Source: Torreya grandis (Eukaryota; Streptophyta; Pinopsida; Cupressales; Taxaceae). Taken from it: 64,000 nt of DNA. The position numbers and the translations under genes are program-made. The notes beneath the pieces were generated by a model. That model made no database searches. It saw nothing but the letters and a program-made list of their open reading frames with translations, and had not been told where the DNA came from. Position 1 is the first letter of the stretch. Every line of letters starts with the position of its first letter. Location of the stretch: positions 1,261,001 to 1,325,000 of the forward strand of contig JARHVA010003188.1 of the NCBI GenBank assembly GCA_037957365.1. Reading direction: 5' to 3'. Below, in pieces: positions 47,561-58,965 of the stretch.

Positions 47561-49290
47561 TCAAAGATAAGTGGTGTAATTACCTACTTCTTTGGATGAC
47601 CGACCCAAAGAAGTAACCATACCTACCTCACCCATTGTGGAACCATCTATGCCCTCTTTGGAAGCCATTCCCTAAAATATTGTTACCTCATCTACCTAAT
47701 CACCATCTTTGGAGCCTCCCACCAATACCAAAACTAAAACCATACCTTCCACCAATGGTATAAATAATTAAACCATTCCTTATTCTACACCCAATTGCTT
47801 AAGCTTTGAGATTAATGATCAAGGAATTACACATGTTTATAAGCTCTTCTCTAGGCTAGTCCAAAGTTTAGAGTTAACATCCCAACCTAACTTTGATAGA
47901 GCCACATTTTGGCATAGGCTTAGCCTTCCTTATCAAATCAAATTTGACTCCTCAACTTCCTTGGAACCCACACTTAAACCCATTATTACCACCCCACCAA
48001 CTACCTCCTCTAAAGTCATAAATAAACCATCTCAACCACCTCCATTTAAAATTTCCAAATCACCTTATGCTTCTTTCACTAAACCAATTAAGAATCTAGG
48101 GATTATTCCCACTCCTAGTCACTCTCACCCTCCTTTGAGATTAGACTTAACTCCATCAAACCCACTAAAGACCAATCTAATTAAGTCCCTTAATAATGAA
48201 GGACTACCCAAACCTCCACCATAAAATAGACCCATACCACCTCTTTCTATCATACCTTCCATTTTAGGACCCCATCCTTTTACCATTCTCGTTACCTATT
48301 CTTATTTCAACAAACCATCTCCTTTTTCTCCACTTATAACCACCAAACATTTTAGTTATTAATCATTCCTACCCAACCTATCCCAATCTACTTTCCCACC
48401 TATAACCAAACCTTCATCATTAAAAACTTCCACATCCAACTCACCAAACCCCAAGCCAACCATATCTAATTAAACCCAATCAAAACCCCCAACCAAAATC
48501 ATTCCTCTAGCTACTTATTGCATAAATAATCCTATGCCTAATAAATTCCTCACCCATTGACTCCAAAAACCCTTACCTACAACACCTTTACTAGATTCCT
48601 ACACAACTATTTTTTAAAGTTTGTTGCAAGCCTCTTTTATTATCCTACCTTTAATAAAACCTTTTGACCCTACCCATCATAAACCAACCTAATTCAATGA
48701 TAATTTGATTTGTATTTACAATAGGACTCTTAGACATGATACAAAGAATTTCAAAGCTCTCCAAACACTTGTTCATAGCATTTTTGATGAAGATGATCTA
48801 TTGGAGGAACCAACATTGAGCCCATCATCTACTGCATTACTTAACCAACCCATCTAATAAGCACCTACACCCTCATCCTCACCCAAGAGTGAAGAGGATG
48901 AACCATATAAAATATCAAGTCCCCTTATCCACACCATTCATATGGTTACCCATTATTAGGCTCAACAAAAGGATAAGGAGAAAATGAATGTAACCATCCC
49001 CTAGACTTACCCTTCAATCTCTCAACCTACTAGCCAAACCCAAGCATCTCCATGTCTTCCCTCACAACCATCAAAACCTGAAGTCTCCATTTTAAGACAT
49101 CCATCTCCAAACCCTACTCCATTTATCCAATGGCTTATGCTAAAACAACTTCACTAGACACTGATAAAAATGAGTCTTTATGATATAATCAACAATTCAC
49201 CTCAACATCATCAAACATTAATGGAGGATCTATATTCCATATAGTTTCAACCCAATGATCTAACACCTCTTGCATCCTTTATTGGGTCCC
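47561..49290 (+). pseudogene. Proline/serine-rich gag-protease linker
   Basis: Largely open plus-strand coding DNA of low complexity (runs such as TTPPTTSSK and PPPFKISKSP), with a more structured part EINDQGITHVYKLFSRLVQS. An acidic patch (FDEDDLLEEPTLSP) lies near 48790. This is a variable linker in Tat elements. Stops are scattered. No domain recognised. Confidence 0.5.
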
Positions 49291-49299
49291 TTCACCAAG

Positions 49300-49935
49300 G
49301 TGACCTCATCACCTTTTAGCACTCAGAAATCCTACCTCTTCATACCAAAGATCATGATCATTTACTCTTCATCACAACATACATCAATCAACCCCATGTC
49401 AAAAGGGTATTGATTGATGGTAGAGCTATCATCAAAAACATCTCCTTCCATGCATAAGATCAACTCCAACTACCCATAAACATCATGTCTAAGATTATAA
49501 TGGTCTTTTTTTATTTTAATGATACCTTGGAAACCACCTTAGGGACTGTGGTGTTCTACATCTATTTGGGACTATAAACCATTCTTGAGATATTTTACAT
49601 TATAAAGGGTGATTTTTAATATAATGTGTTACTTGAACACCCTTGGATCCATAAAATGAGATGTGTCCCTTCTACCTTACACCGATGCATCAAATTTGAG
49701 CACGAGGGAAAAGTTATTACAATCAAAGCCAATCTTAGTCCCTTTTCCTTATGCAATATGACATATCAGCCTAATGACATTCTTATTCCTCCACCATCCA
49801 CATTACAACCAGATTCTAACCAAACTACCTCATCACCTACCATTAGTAACATTTCCCCCCACCATAATTATGAAGCGTCCACTAGCTCATCTATTTCTTC
49901 TTCAAAAATCTCAGTAGAAGACCCCTTGTAATCAA
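49300..49935 (+). pseudogene. Protease of element G
   Basis: The frame reads GDLITF, then HTKDHDHLLFITTYINQPHV and KRVLIDGRAIIKNISFHA. The expected active-site Asp-(Asn/Ser/Thr)-Gly-(Ser/Ala) has become Asp-Gly-Arg-Ala. A flap-region remnant and LLEHPWIHKMRCVPSTLH close the domain, typical of Tat proteases (LLGRPWIH...). The intact stretch 49626-49931 covers the C-terminal part and then a Ser/Thr/Pro tail. Inactive. Confidence 0.7.
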
Positions 49936-50512
49936 CATTTTAATGACTCTCATTAGGGGAATATCACCTTCTCATTTTAGATGCCTTCTCTACTCCACAT
50001 GATTATGAGAATCTTCAAAATGACCCTTATTATGACCCCAACATTGGCACCATTATTCCCTTTGGTCTTCCCAATAATCAAATGAATTTCATCTATGGGG
50101 GACTTGATTGACCACTTCTAGCTCCTACCACAACTCCATGTATCCAACCCTTTACCTCCAACTTTTCTTACCTAAGAAACCTAACCTTTTCCAAAACCTA
50201 CCTTTATCTATGCCCTTAGAAGTGATTTAGACTTGGACTCTATAAACAAGGATCTCATGAGTTACTCATTATTAAAACCTAAAAACTTCATGATTTCTTT
50301 GGTCTTGGGTTTAAACCACTAGAAGTTCCCACATCACCTAGACCCACTGCTACCACTATCAAATAAATTCCATCCTCACCAACCCCATCTTCCCAATCTG
50401 AGGACTCTGATATCATCCTAGATAAACAAAATTTATCAACACTATTAGTCTAGGCTCCCTAACCTATCATAAGGATGGCTAAACTAAAACCCTTCCTCTC
50501 ATTCACCAATAA

Positions 50513-51560
50513 ATGATAAATCATGATTCTCCCACCATCAACACCATCCAATGTCAAGATGATAATTCTATTCTCACCTACCTTGGTTTGGGGGATTCCT
50601 CTATCCATAAATCTCTCCCTCTTAAGAACCAAATAATTTTAAATGAATCAATCATTGATGTTAGCTTGGGAACTCAGGAGAACCCTTTCATCATCAAAAT
50701 TGGCTAATCTTTAACCCCCAAAGAGCAACAAAATTACCCTTCTTTCCTTCATGACCATAGCATATCATTTGCTTAGTCTTATCAAGACATGCCTATAATT
50801 TTTACTTCTATTATTTTCCACAACATCATCACCCATCCTAAGGTTAAGATAGTTTGACAAAAACTTTGCCACATGTATCTATGCATAGCTCTTCTTGTCA
50901 AAGAAGAACTTCAATGCCTCTTATCTATTAATTTCATCCAACCCATTGACTATCCACAATGGGTTTCTAACATATTTCCCATCACCAATCCCATGGGGGA
51001 CCTTTTCCTCTTCACTGACTTTTATGACCTTAACCTCACTTTCCCTAAAGATGGCTTTCCTCTACCTAACATTGACCAACTTGTTGATGTCATTGCCAAC
51101 CATGAAATGTTATCTCTCATAGATAGTTTCTCAGGATACAATCAAATATTGATTGCCCCTACATACCAACATAAAACTTATTTTATTACCCCATGGGGAA
51201 CTTTCTACTATCGGGTTATGCCTTGTGGACTAAAGAGCATTGGAGCCACCTATCAATGGGCCATGACCTATATCTTTCATGATCTCATTCATAAAATTAT
51301 TGAGGACTATGTAGATGACCTTCTTGGGAAGTCTAAACATCACAAAGATCACCTCATTATTACTACAATCATCTTTGAATAGATATTTCACTATCATGTC
51401 AGGCTCAATCCCAAGAAATAAATTATTGTGGTCTTATCGATAAAACTTCTTGGCTTTATAATTTCCCTTCATGGAATAGAAATAGACCCAAAAAATGCTA
51501 GATCCATTCTGGAGATTCCTCCTCCAACTAACTTGAAATAACTTTACAACCTACAAGGCA
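50513..51560 (+). pseudogene. Reverse transcriptase of element G
   Basis: A leader of about 120 codons with a SLGTQENPFIIKIG segment precedes RT. The intact stretch 50873-51382 holds VKEELQCLLSINFIQPI, WVSNIFPITNPMGDLFLFTDFYDLN, FPLPNIDQLVD, LSLIDSFSGYNQI, TYFITPWGTFYYRVMP and, at 51308-51319, catalytic YVDD. This is a complete Ty3/gypsy palm with an intact active site; DFRDLN has become DFYDLN. After TAG 51380 the thumb continues (RLNPKK, LGFIISLHGIEIDP, LQGKLQSI). It is the best-preserved pol segment of G. Confidence 0.9.
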
Positions 51561-51699
51561 AACTTCAATCAATTTGATGTAGTATTTCCTAATTATCTTA
51601 TCATTATCAACCTTTTCATCACCTCGTAAAGAAAGGCATCTCCTTAAAATGGATCAGTGAATGCCAACAAGCCTTTTATGTAATTATAGATTACCTTAT

Positions 51700-52110
51700 A
51701 TCTTTGTATGTCCTCACCCCTCCTAAGGATGATCAATCCTTTCACCTATATATCTCTGCCACAAACCATTCCCTTGGTATAATGTTCATGCATCATGATG
51801 AAAAAAATAAAGAGTAGGCCATCTATTACATCAGTCACACCCTAATCAAATATGAAACTCGATATACTGATCCTGAAAAAATTTACCTTGCCTTATTCTT
51901 TGTAGCCTCCAAGTTCTATCATTATCTTCTTAATCTCAAAACCTATGTCATTACTAACACTGACCCTCTCAAGTATATGCACTCTAAGCCATATCAAAAC
52001 TAGTCTATGGTTAAGTGGCTCATGATTTTACCTGAGTTTGATCTTGTGTTTCTTCCACAAATTTCCACTAAAGGATAATTCATTGATGACCAATTAGCCA
52101 AAGCTCCTCT
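51700..52110 (+). pseudogene. Ty3-type RNase H (gRNH) of element G
   Basis: FHLYISATNHSLGIMFMHHDEK, AIYYISHTLIKYETRYTDPEK, LALFFVASKFYHYLLN, VITNTDPLKYMHSKP and MVKWLMILPEFDLVF follow the Ty3 RNase H order. A few TAG/TAA stops interrupt it. The expected first catalytic Asp lies in an altered context (LYISAT), so inactivity is likely. Confidence 0.8.
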
Positions 52111-52174
52111 ACCTGATAATCAACCAATACCTCTTAACTTTCTTGATGAGTCTATTGCAACTCTATACCAAGAG

Positions 52175-52445
52175 AAAGCCCCCCATCAAATGACCATATT
52201 TTTCTATGGCTCAAAGTGCCAAAATGGTGAAGGTGTCAGGGTAATCATCATTCCCATTAATTGAGAACATCTTCCTCTTTCCTTTAAACCTGACTTTAAT
52301 TGTACCAATAATATAGTTGAATATGAAGCCTTAGTCATAAGTCTTCAAACTACCTTAGCTTTGGGAATCAAAATAATTGGTATCTTTAGAGACTCCTAGT
52401 TGGTCATCAACTAGGTCAATGGATATTTATTAGTACAAACATGAT
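52175..52445 (+). pseudogene. Archaeal-type RNase H (aRNH) of element G
   Basis: After a short linker come MTIFFYGSKCQNGEGVRVII, then LSFKPDFNCTNNIVEYEALVISLQ, LGIKIIGIFRDS and a final VNGYL. NN(I)VEYEAL carries the catalytic Glu and FRDS the third acidic residue. The first Asp (expected FDGS) is Tyr (FYGS). This domain between gRNH and integrase is the hallmark of Tat elements. Two to three TAG/TGA stops are present. Confidence 0.8.
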
Positions 52446-52619
52446 CCTCTCTTGAAGTACAAACAAATTGTAGATGTACTCTTCGCATCATTTGATCATT
52501 ACACTATACAATCATTCCTTCAATCCACCAATAAATTTGAAGACACCATGGCATCTATTGCTTCCCAAATTCTATCCCAATCGGCCAAATCTAAACTATT
52601 TTTTATCATTCATCATTTT

Positions 52620-53935
52620 ATCACACATTCATATATCAGTTTAGACATTCCCACCATTTTTAATGTGGAAACATCACCTCTTGACAATTGGTATGATCAA
52701 ACTTTCAATTATCTTAACCTTGGTATTCTCCCTCTAATTTTTCAAATAATGCCTATAGAGCTTTTACCTAGGGTACTTCTCATTACATTATTATATGAGG
52801 AATCCTTTATAAACAAGGTTTTGATGGTATCCTCCTCCATTGTCTCCATAGTCATGGGGCTTCTCATGCCATCAATGAAGTTCATGCTGGCATCTATGGG
52901 GGACACTTTAGTGGCCTATATGTCACCAAATGTATCCTTCACCTAGGATACTATTGGCCCACATTTAATCAAGATTTTTGTGGATATGTTAAGAAATTTG
53001 TCAAGTTTGAATAGCATGATAACCTTCATCACACACCTCCCCATGGTCTTTAGGTATCTCAAGATTATTGGCCCTTCTTACAATGGGGCCTTGACCTTAT
53101 TGGGTAAATCAACCCCCATTCTTCTCAATGACATCAATATATCATCACTACCATGGAATATTTCACCAAATAGGTAAAATATATCCTACTTATATTAACT
53201 AAATCTAAAAATATCATTGACCTCATCAACCACCACATCATCTATCACTTTAGTGTCCCCCTTAAACTCATCACTAATAATGGCAAGTCCTTTAAAAACA
53301 AGAAATTCCAAGAGCTTTATGATGCTTTTGACATCAATTTAAGCTTTTCCTCACCTTATGGACAAGTAGAAGCTTCCAAAAAAACCCTCATCAAAATTCT
53401 TAAAAAGGTGGTCAGTGCTTTTGGTTGATATTGGCACCTCCACATCCCATTTGCTTTATGGGCTTTTCATACTAGTATTTGTAATTTCTACAGGTGCAAC
53501 ACCTTTTTCCCTCATCTTTAGAGCTGAGGATATCTTGCCTCTTGAAGTCTAAATTCCATCACTTTGTATATCCTTACATGAAATCCTCTCTAAAAGTGAC
53601 TATCATCAAGAACACTTCACACACCTAGAGCTTCTTAATGAGCATCACCTTACCATACTTAATTATCTTTGTGTCTATCAAAAGTGATTTAAGTGTTCAT
53701 ATAACAAACATTTGAAAAAATGAGAATTCAACATTAGATACCTCATCCTCAAATAAATTTAACATGTCACTAACATGGAAAAGACCAAGAAAGGCAAGTA
53801 TGCTTTTAATTGGTTAGGACCCTACATTATAACCCATAAGTATGGATCTGGTGCTTACCATTTATCCTCTCTCAAAGGCAAAGTAGAGCTTGATCCTTTT
53901 AATGCTTCACATTTGCATCCTTTTTATTATTGAAA
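52620..53935 (+). pseudogene. Integrase of element G
   Basis: The zinc region near 52870 reads NEVHAGIYGGHFSGLYVTKCI and LGYYWPTFNQDF, with the later Cys-x-x-Cys lost (FVKF). Core: LQWGLDLIG with the first Asp retained, LITNNGKSFKNKKFQELY with the second Asp changed to Asn, and YGQVEASKKTLIKILKKVV with the Glu retained and the YPQGN part deleted. C-terminal: FNWLGPYIITHKYGSGAYHL and VELDPFNASHLHPFYY, ending near 53932. Frameshifts occur around 52850-52960. Confidence 0.85.
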
Positions 53936-55640
53936 TATGATCGAAATCACTTCTGTGTCTAACTTAAGCTCATCCCTTGGTTCATGAGACCTTTTTCCAC
54001 TTTTCACATATATTTCCATTTTCCTATTGGGAACCATTGACTAAAACTTATAACTATGTGATTCATCCATCACATATAAAACCTAATCCTAAGTATGGAA
54101 CCCCAAATTTACCCATAACATGGTTCTCATGGATACTTTTTATCTCTTTATAGATGGAATCCCATGATCAATTATTTTTCAACCCATCCCTTTCATTTAC
54201 TAAATAGTATTTTGTGCTAAAGTCTTGCCTCCATATGAGTAGACCTTTAAGCCTAAACAAACTTGTCTATGTCTAAATTCATACTCAAAATTATAGTACT
54301 ACATACTACTCGCTTAGAGGATAGCTACTTTAACATTCAATTTTTCTTAATAATAGATTGTTCCCTTGAAGGATAACTATAAAAAATCAAATTTAGACCA
54401 CTCCTTTGAAGGATGGCTAAGCATAATCATTTAAAGCTTCTTGCATTGATCAGCTTCAATAACTCAATAAAAAAGCAAAAATAATAAACAACAAAATCCA
54501 AATAAGCCACAATTGGCTCCTATACATAGCATTGGTAGGCTTCCCACATTGATTAGTCTACATCTCATAATAAGGCATGGACTTGTCTACCACAGATCTT
54601 TAATCACCTATAGAATGGGCAAGCTAACCCATATTAGGTTACCACATATTATTCACCCTCATACCAATCAACTAAATCTCATTCACTCCTCCCTAAACTC
54701 AAGAGAATATGAGCTTACTTGATACGAAGTGATCAAGACACCCTTGTTTTCAATCAAAGCATGTTCATGAGAAGCACTTGATGGGCTAGTGTTTACTAAG
54801 CCAGTCCAACTATGGTTTTTTATTGTTAGGTTCTTACTAATCAGATCAACATGCCTCTTCCTTATCCATTTCTTGGGACATGTGGACATGAGTTTTTTTC
54901 ATTATTTTATTTCCACACAGTCAAATATTCTTATGACCAAAACAATTTTTCACCCTCTCAACACAATAACATTATACCAATACCAATCCCAATCACATCA
55001 ACATAATAACATCATTCCAATACAATCCCAAAAATATTATCACATCAAACTTTTCCACTATGCTATCACATCATACTAATAAAGCATATTTATATAACTC
55101 AATGCATCACCCAAAATATCATCGCATCCATTGTTTAAACTAAATTAAATTAAAATAGTCAAGTCGCCACATTATCATCATCACATCTCAACTAGCCAAT
55201 CAACATAAGCATAATCATAACCAGAAATACTCATGACATTATCATAATTATACATCAACATCAACATCTTAATCAACATAATTATAACCATAATGACATC
55301 ATCATACTAAACTAATAGATCATAAATAACAATCATGATTCTAATCATCAAAATCAACATGACATCATAATCTTCATAACCATAATCACAAACATAATCA
55401 TAAACATCATCATAATCATAACATGAATAATCATAAACAACATCAGCCTCCTAATCCACACGATAAACATAAGCATAAAACATCATCATAAGTAGAATTA
55501 TAAACATCTCATAATATAAAATAATACATGTGTCTCTCTCATAAATACATCTTACCTCATCAACACATAGTTCAGCATCAAAAAAAGTACTAAATCATAT
55601 AAGTATCATATCTCAAGGCCTTGGAGTACTAGAATCACAA
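53936..55640. other. 3' internal region of G, low-complexity AT/CAT-rich
   Basis: No plus-strand gene. From about 54880 to 55560 the sequence is an imperfect mixture of CATCATAATCATAAACAT-type trinucleotide repeats, densest at 55160-55530. Stretches such as CACAACATCATACC and ACATAATAACATC recur. Its role is unknown; it separates integrase from the antisense PMD gene and lies just past that gene's 3' end. Confidence 0.6.
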
Positions 55641-56439
55641 CCACCTATACCTACCCCACCATTTGGTGGTGATCCACTTGATGTACCTACCTATACTATA
55701 ATCAATGCCCACTGACCCAATGTAGCTACTACTAGACCCCCAACTAGGCTAGCCCTATATTCCTTCTATCTCATCACATCTGGTAGTTGGGATAGCACTA
55801 TAGCCTCATAATATTTGACCTCCTACATAGTGGACAAATATTGTGCCCTTATAACTAATTTGGCTGATCTTACTACTACTGTGGTCACCCCACCTCTCTA
55901 TCTCAAAGAGTTCCTCTCCTATGTGACCACACCAAGAGTGGCTCTCACCTAACCATGATCACCTATCAAAATGACAATCTATCCTTATAAAGTAACCATC
56001 TATACCTACAATTCCATCACCTATCCCTATAAACCTATCATTTGGGCTTGTACCACTACAAGAGTTACTACTATCTAGTCAATTATTTTTCCACCTTATA
56101 CTTATGTAGGATCAACATCCATGGGCTATTGTCCCCCATCTCCCCATCCAAAATCTATAGCTACATACCTAGCCTGGAACAATCCCATGTATCCATTTAT
56201 AACCTCAACATCATCTATAGGATCTCTCACTAGAATATCTTCATAATCCAACATAATTGCATCCAACTATGGCTCTAGTAACGCTACCTCCTCCCTCTTA
56301 TATTGAGGAACATCTAATGGTGTATCCTGTACTAATCCAAACTACCTCCAAACTTAGTTTATTGGGATGCACTCAATATCTCCATCCCATCTACCATATA
56401 TCCACCTCTAACTTTATAATGATAACATGTAGTACCTAT

Positions 56440-57299
56440 AGCATATCTAGAGAGTTTAACTCACAAAAGGCCTCCATACAATGTCTACTACCACCAAGCC
56501 CTCCAAAGCATCTCAAAGCCACTCTATATCTTTAGATCCACCACCAGCTCCTATAAGTGCATAATCACCTCACCACCTCATGAAACTAACCTTGTAGTCA
56601 GTCAGTGCATATCCATCCTAGGGAAGCCTAAGAGGTCTCAGTACCTATATGTACTCATATTCCCAATAATAGAACACAAAGTTGATCCTATATCATCTCT
56701 ACACCTTGAAGGCCTAGAGATCTCTATATATCTACACCAGCAACACTGGGGCCCATCTAAAAACTATACCCCCTAAAATAATCTTTGTCAACACTCCCAA
56801 TAGTACATAAGAAAACTAACCACTACTTGAATCAAGCATCATAAAATAGGATATGCCCATCATCATGATGATAAGTAGACATCTATCCTCTAAGACCCTT
56901 TAGTATACTAGCCCATAATAAACTCTACCAGTATGGTATCTAGCCTCAACTTTATCTATCCCATATATCCACTCCATAAAGTAATCCTACTCATCACTCT
57001 TGATGTGGTATATTAGCTCCCCCTAGATCAAAATCTATAGACATCTCACCAGTCGATAATAAGAATGTATTTATGGTAGGGTCCCATCTTTCAATGTGTG
57101 CCATAATCATCACTATGTCTCATGTTAGGTGTTGGTAATGTCTCATGGCCCCTAGGCCCACATCTTCCATCTTCTTCCACTCAACATTAGTCATCCCATC
57201 ATAAACCTCCATAAATATCCTAAGGACATGGTCCCTCATTGGGATCCACTCATGGGCCTACCACACAATCATAAAAATGTTAATATTTCTAAGTTGACC
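56440..57299 (-). pseudogene. Antisense plant mobile domain (PMD) gene remnant in element G
   Basis: On the minus strand, reading from about 57299 (ATG 57239: MRDHVLRIFMEVYDGM), the frame gives IMAHIERWDPTINTFLLSTG and GEMSID. This is the ERW.P.T.TFHLP.GE.T(I/V) signature of the plant mobile domain. After a frameshift near 57000 the next frame gives VFRWAPVLLV, IYRDL, FVFYYWEYEYI, VLRPLRLP, then MRW.GDYALIG, DALEGLVVVDIVWRPFV. These match the later PMD landmarks (WAP..L..LYR.L; W.YE.......RP; L..L....V.WRPY). About nine stops. The C-terminal tail may continue to about 55650. PMD proteins (MAIN, MAIL1 in Arabidopsis) are nuclear; mobile copies occur in plant transposons. Confidence 0.75.
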
Positions 57300-58951
57300 T
57301 CTATTTTCACCCATTTTCACACATCCCTATTAACCTATAATATCTACCTAGGATCTACTCTTTCATATTTTACCCTGCCTTCTGAGCTATCTCTTAGACC
57401 CATTACCAACCATCCCTTATTTTTCACCTAGACACCTTTTTAATAACATTAATGCCTTATGGGTTGGCCCTCTTTTGGACAAAAACTAATAGTTTAGGTA
57501 ACTATCAACTACCCCTAGGTCTATTTTGACCCCTAGAGTTAACCATAGATGATTGGGTCCAACTGTTGATGGTCATTGTGTGTGACCATTGGTAGTGAAA
57601 CCTTACCACCTAGTCGTAATCTATAATCCTTAAAATAAGATAAACATGCATAAAAATAAAAATTTCTTACTTATCTACTTCCCATTTTCATTTATTTACC
57701 CTCCCCCCTCATTTCTCTACCCCATTTTCAATATTTTCACCCATACCTAAACCTAGGGCATCTAGGCCTAGGCTTGTTACTTTCCCAAAACCTATTTCTA
57801 CTTTACCATAATCCTAACCTCCTCTACCCCTTTCTTATCAATCAATTACTATCATTTTTTGGTATTTTAAACAAAACCTACCTTATTTCATGATCAATGG
57901 CATGGTTAAAGCCCTCTCACCACTGCTCGGCCACATCCTCATCCTCCATCATACTCAAACACATGCACTTGATCAATAAATACTCTCTACCTTAGCAAAA
58001 TCCATGCTCTAAACACCCATCCAAATCACTCGTGATGCTAGACACTATTTTCCAAAGTCCCAATGTGAAAATGACTTCTTGTTTTTACTTTTACCACTCA
58101 ACTTTTTAGGGTTTCAACCTAACTATCAATGATTAGGGTAACCATCAATAGTTGACACTTGGGGCACCCTAACCATCAATATTTAGGGTCCCTCATCTTT
58201 ATCTAAAATTTTTCAACTATAACCCTTTCTCCTCAACTAACTCCTACCTAGAACTACATTTGTCCTAAAGTTCTTCTTAGACTCTCTATCCATGGAACTA
58301 TATAGGTAGCATCTACTCACCTAGCGCAATTAGAATTATCTTGCCACCCCTCACCCCCAGTCCTCCACTCACCACCTATTACACCCTATACACCTTGATG
58401 TTGGTTATTTTTTACCCTCTCTCTTCACATCTGATGTGATAACTTTGAATGGTTTGTTGACCACCTTGACCACTTTTGCCAAGTTGACCATTTAAACTTT
58501 ACACCACCTCATGCATGACCTGACCACTTGTGTTGCTTTTTAGAAACACTTCCTAACCTAGATGCTTGTGACCCACATCAACCCTATTTGGATGGCTTGA
58601 TAGGCATAACCCAATTAGTTATGACCAATGTTGTGGACTGGTTACCCTCTTTTATCCTTCTAGCTCTTAAACATATTTAAAAACATTGGCAATTTTAATC
58701 TTTATGTGATCTTACTTATTGATCTTAATCATATGTTATGCATGGGTTCATATCTCCAATGCCTAATCCCTTTAACATCACCCACCTTATAACACCCATA
58801 TCCCATTTATCAAACCTTGACCTAATTTCATTTTCACCTTAATCATCTCTCAATTTAAGAGGGAATACCTCCTCTCATACTTGGGACAACCAGACCTAAA
58901 CACTGACTAGCTTCCTATTTTTGTTTTACAACTTGCCTAAAGCTACACAAC
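57300..58951. other. G internal region between PMD gene and 3' LTR
   Basis: No ORF of note. It carries further copies of the LTR palindromic motif at 57538-57602 (CATAGATGATTGGGT, CCATTGGTAGTG) and 58116-58190 (CTATCAATGATTAGGG, CCATCAATAGTTG, CCATCAATATTTAGGG). It is the expected place for the promoter of the antisense gene; I could not pick out a TATA box with confidence. Confidence 0.5.
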
Positions 58952-58965
58952 AAATAGGGGGAAAA
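58952..58965 (+). promoter_or_regulatory. Polypurine tract of element G
   Basis: AAATAGGGGGAAAA lies immediately before the 3' LTR start (TGTAGACAC), the position where plus-strand DNA synthesis is primed. One pyrimidine interrupts it. Confidence 0.75.
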
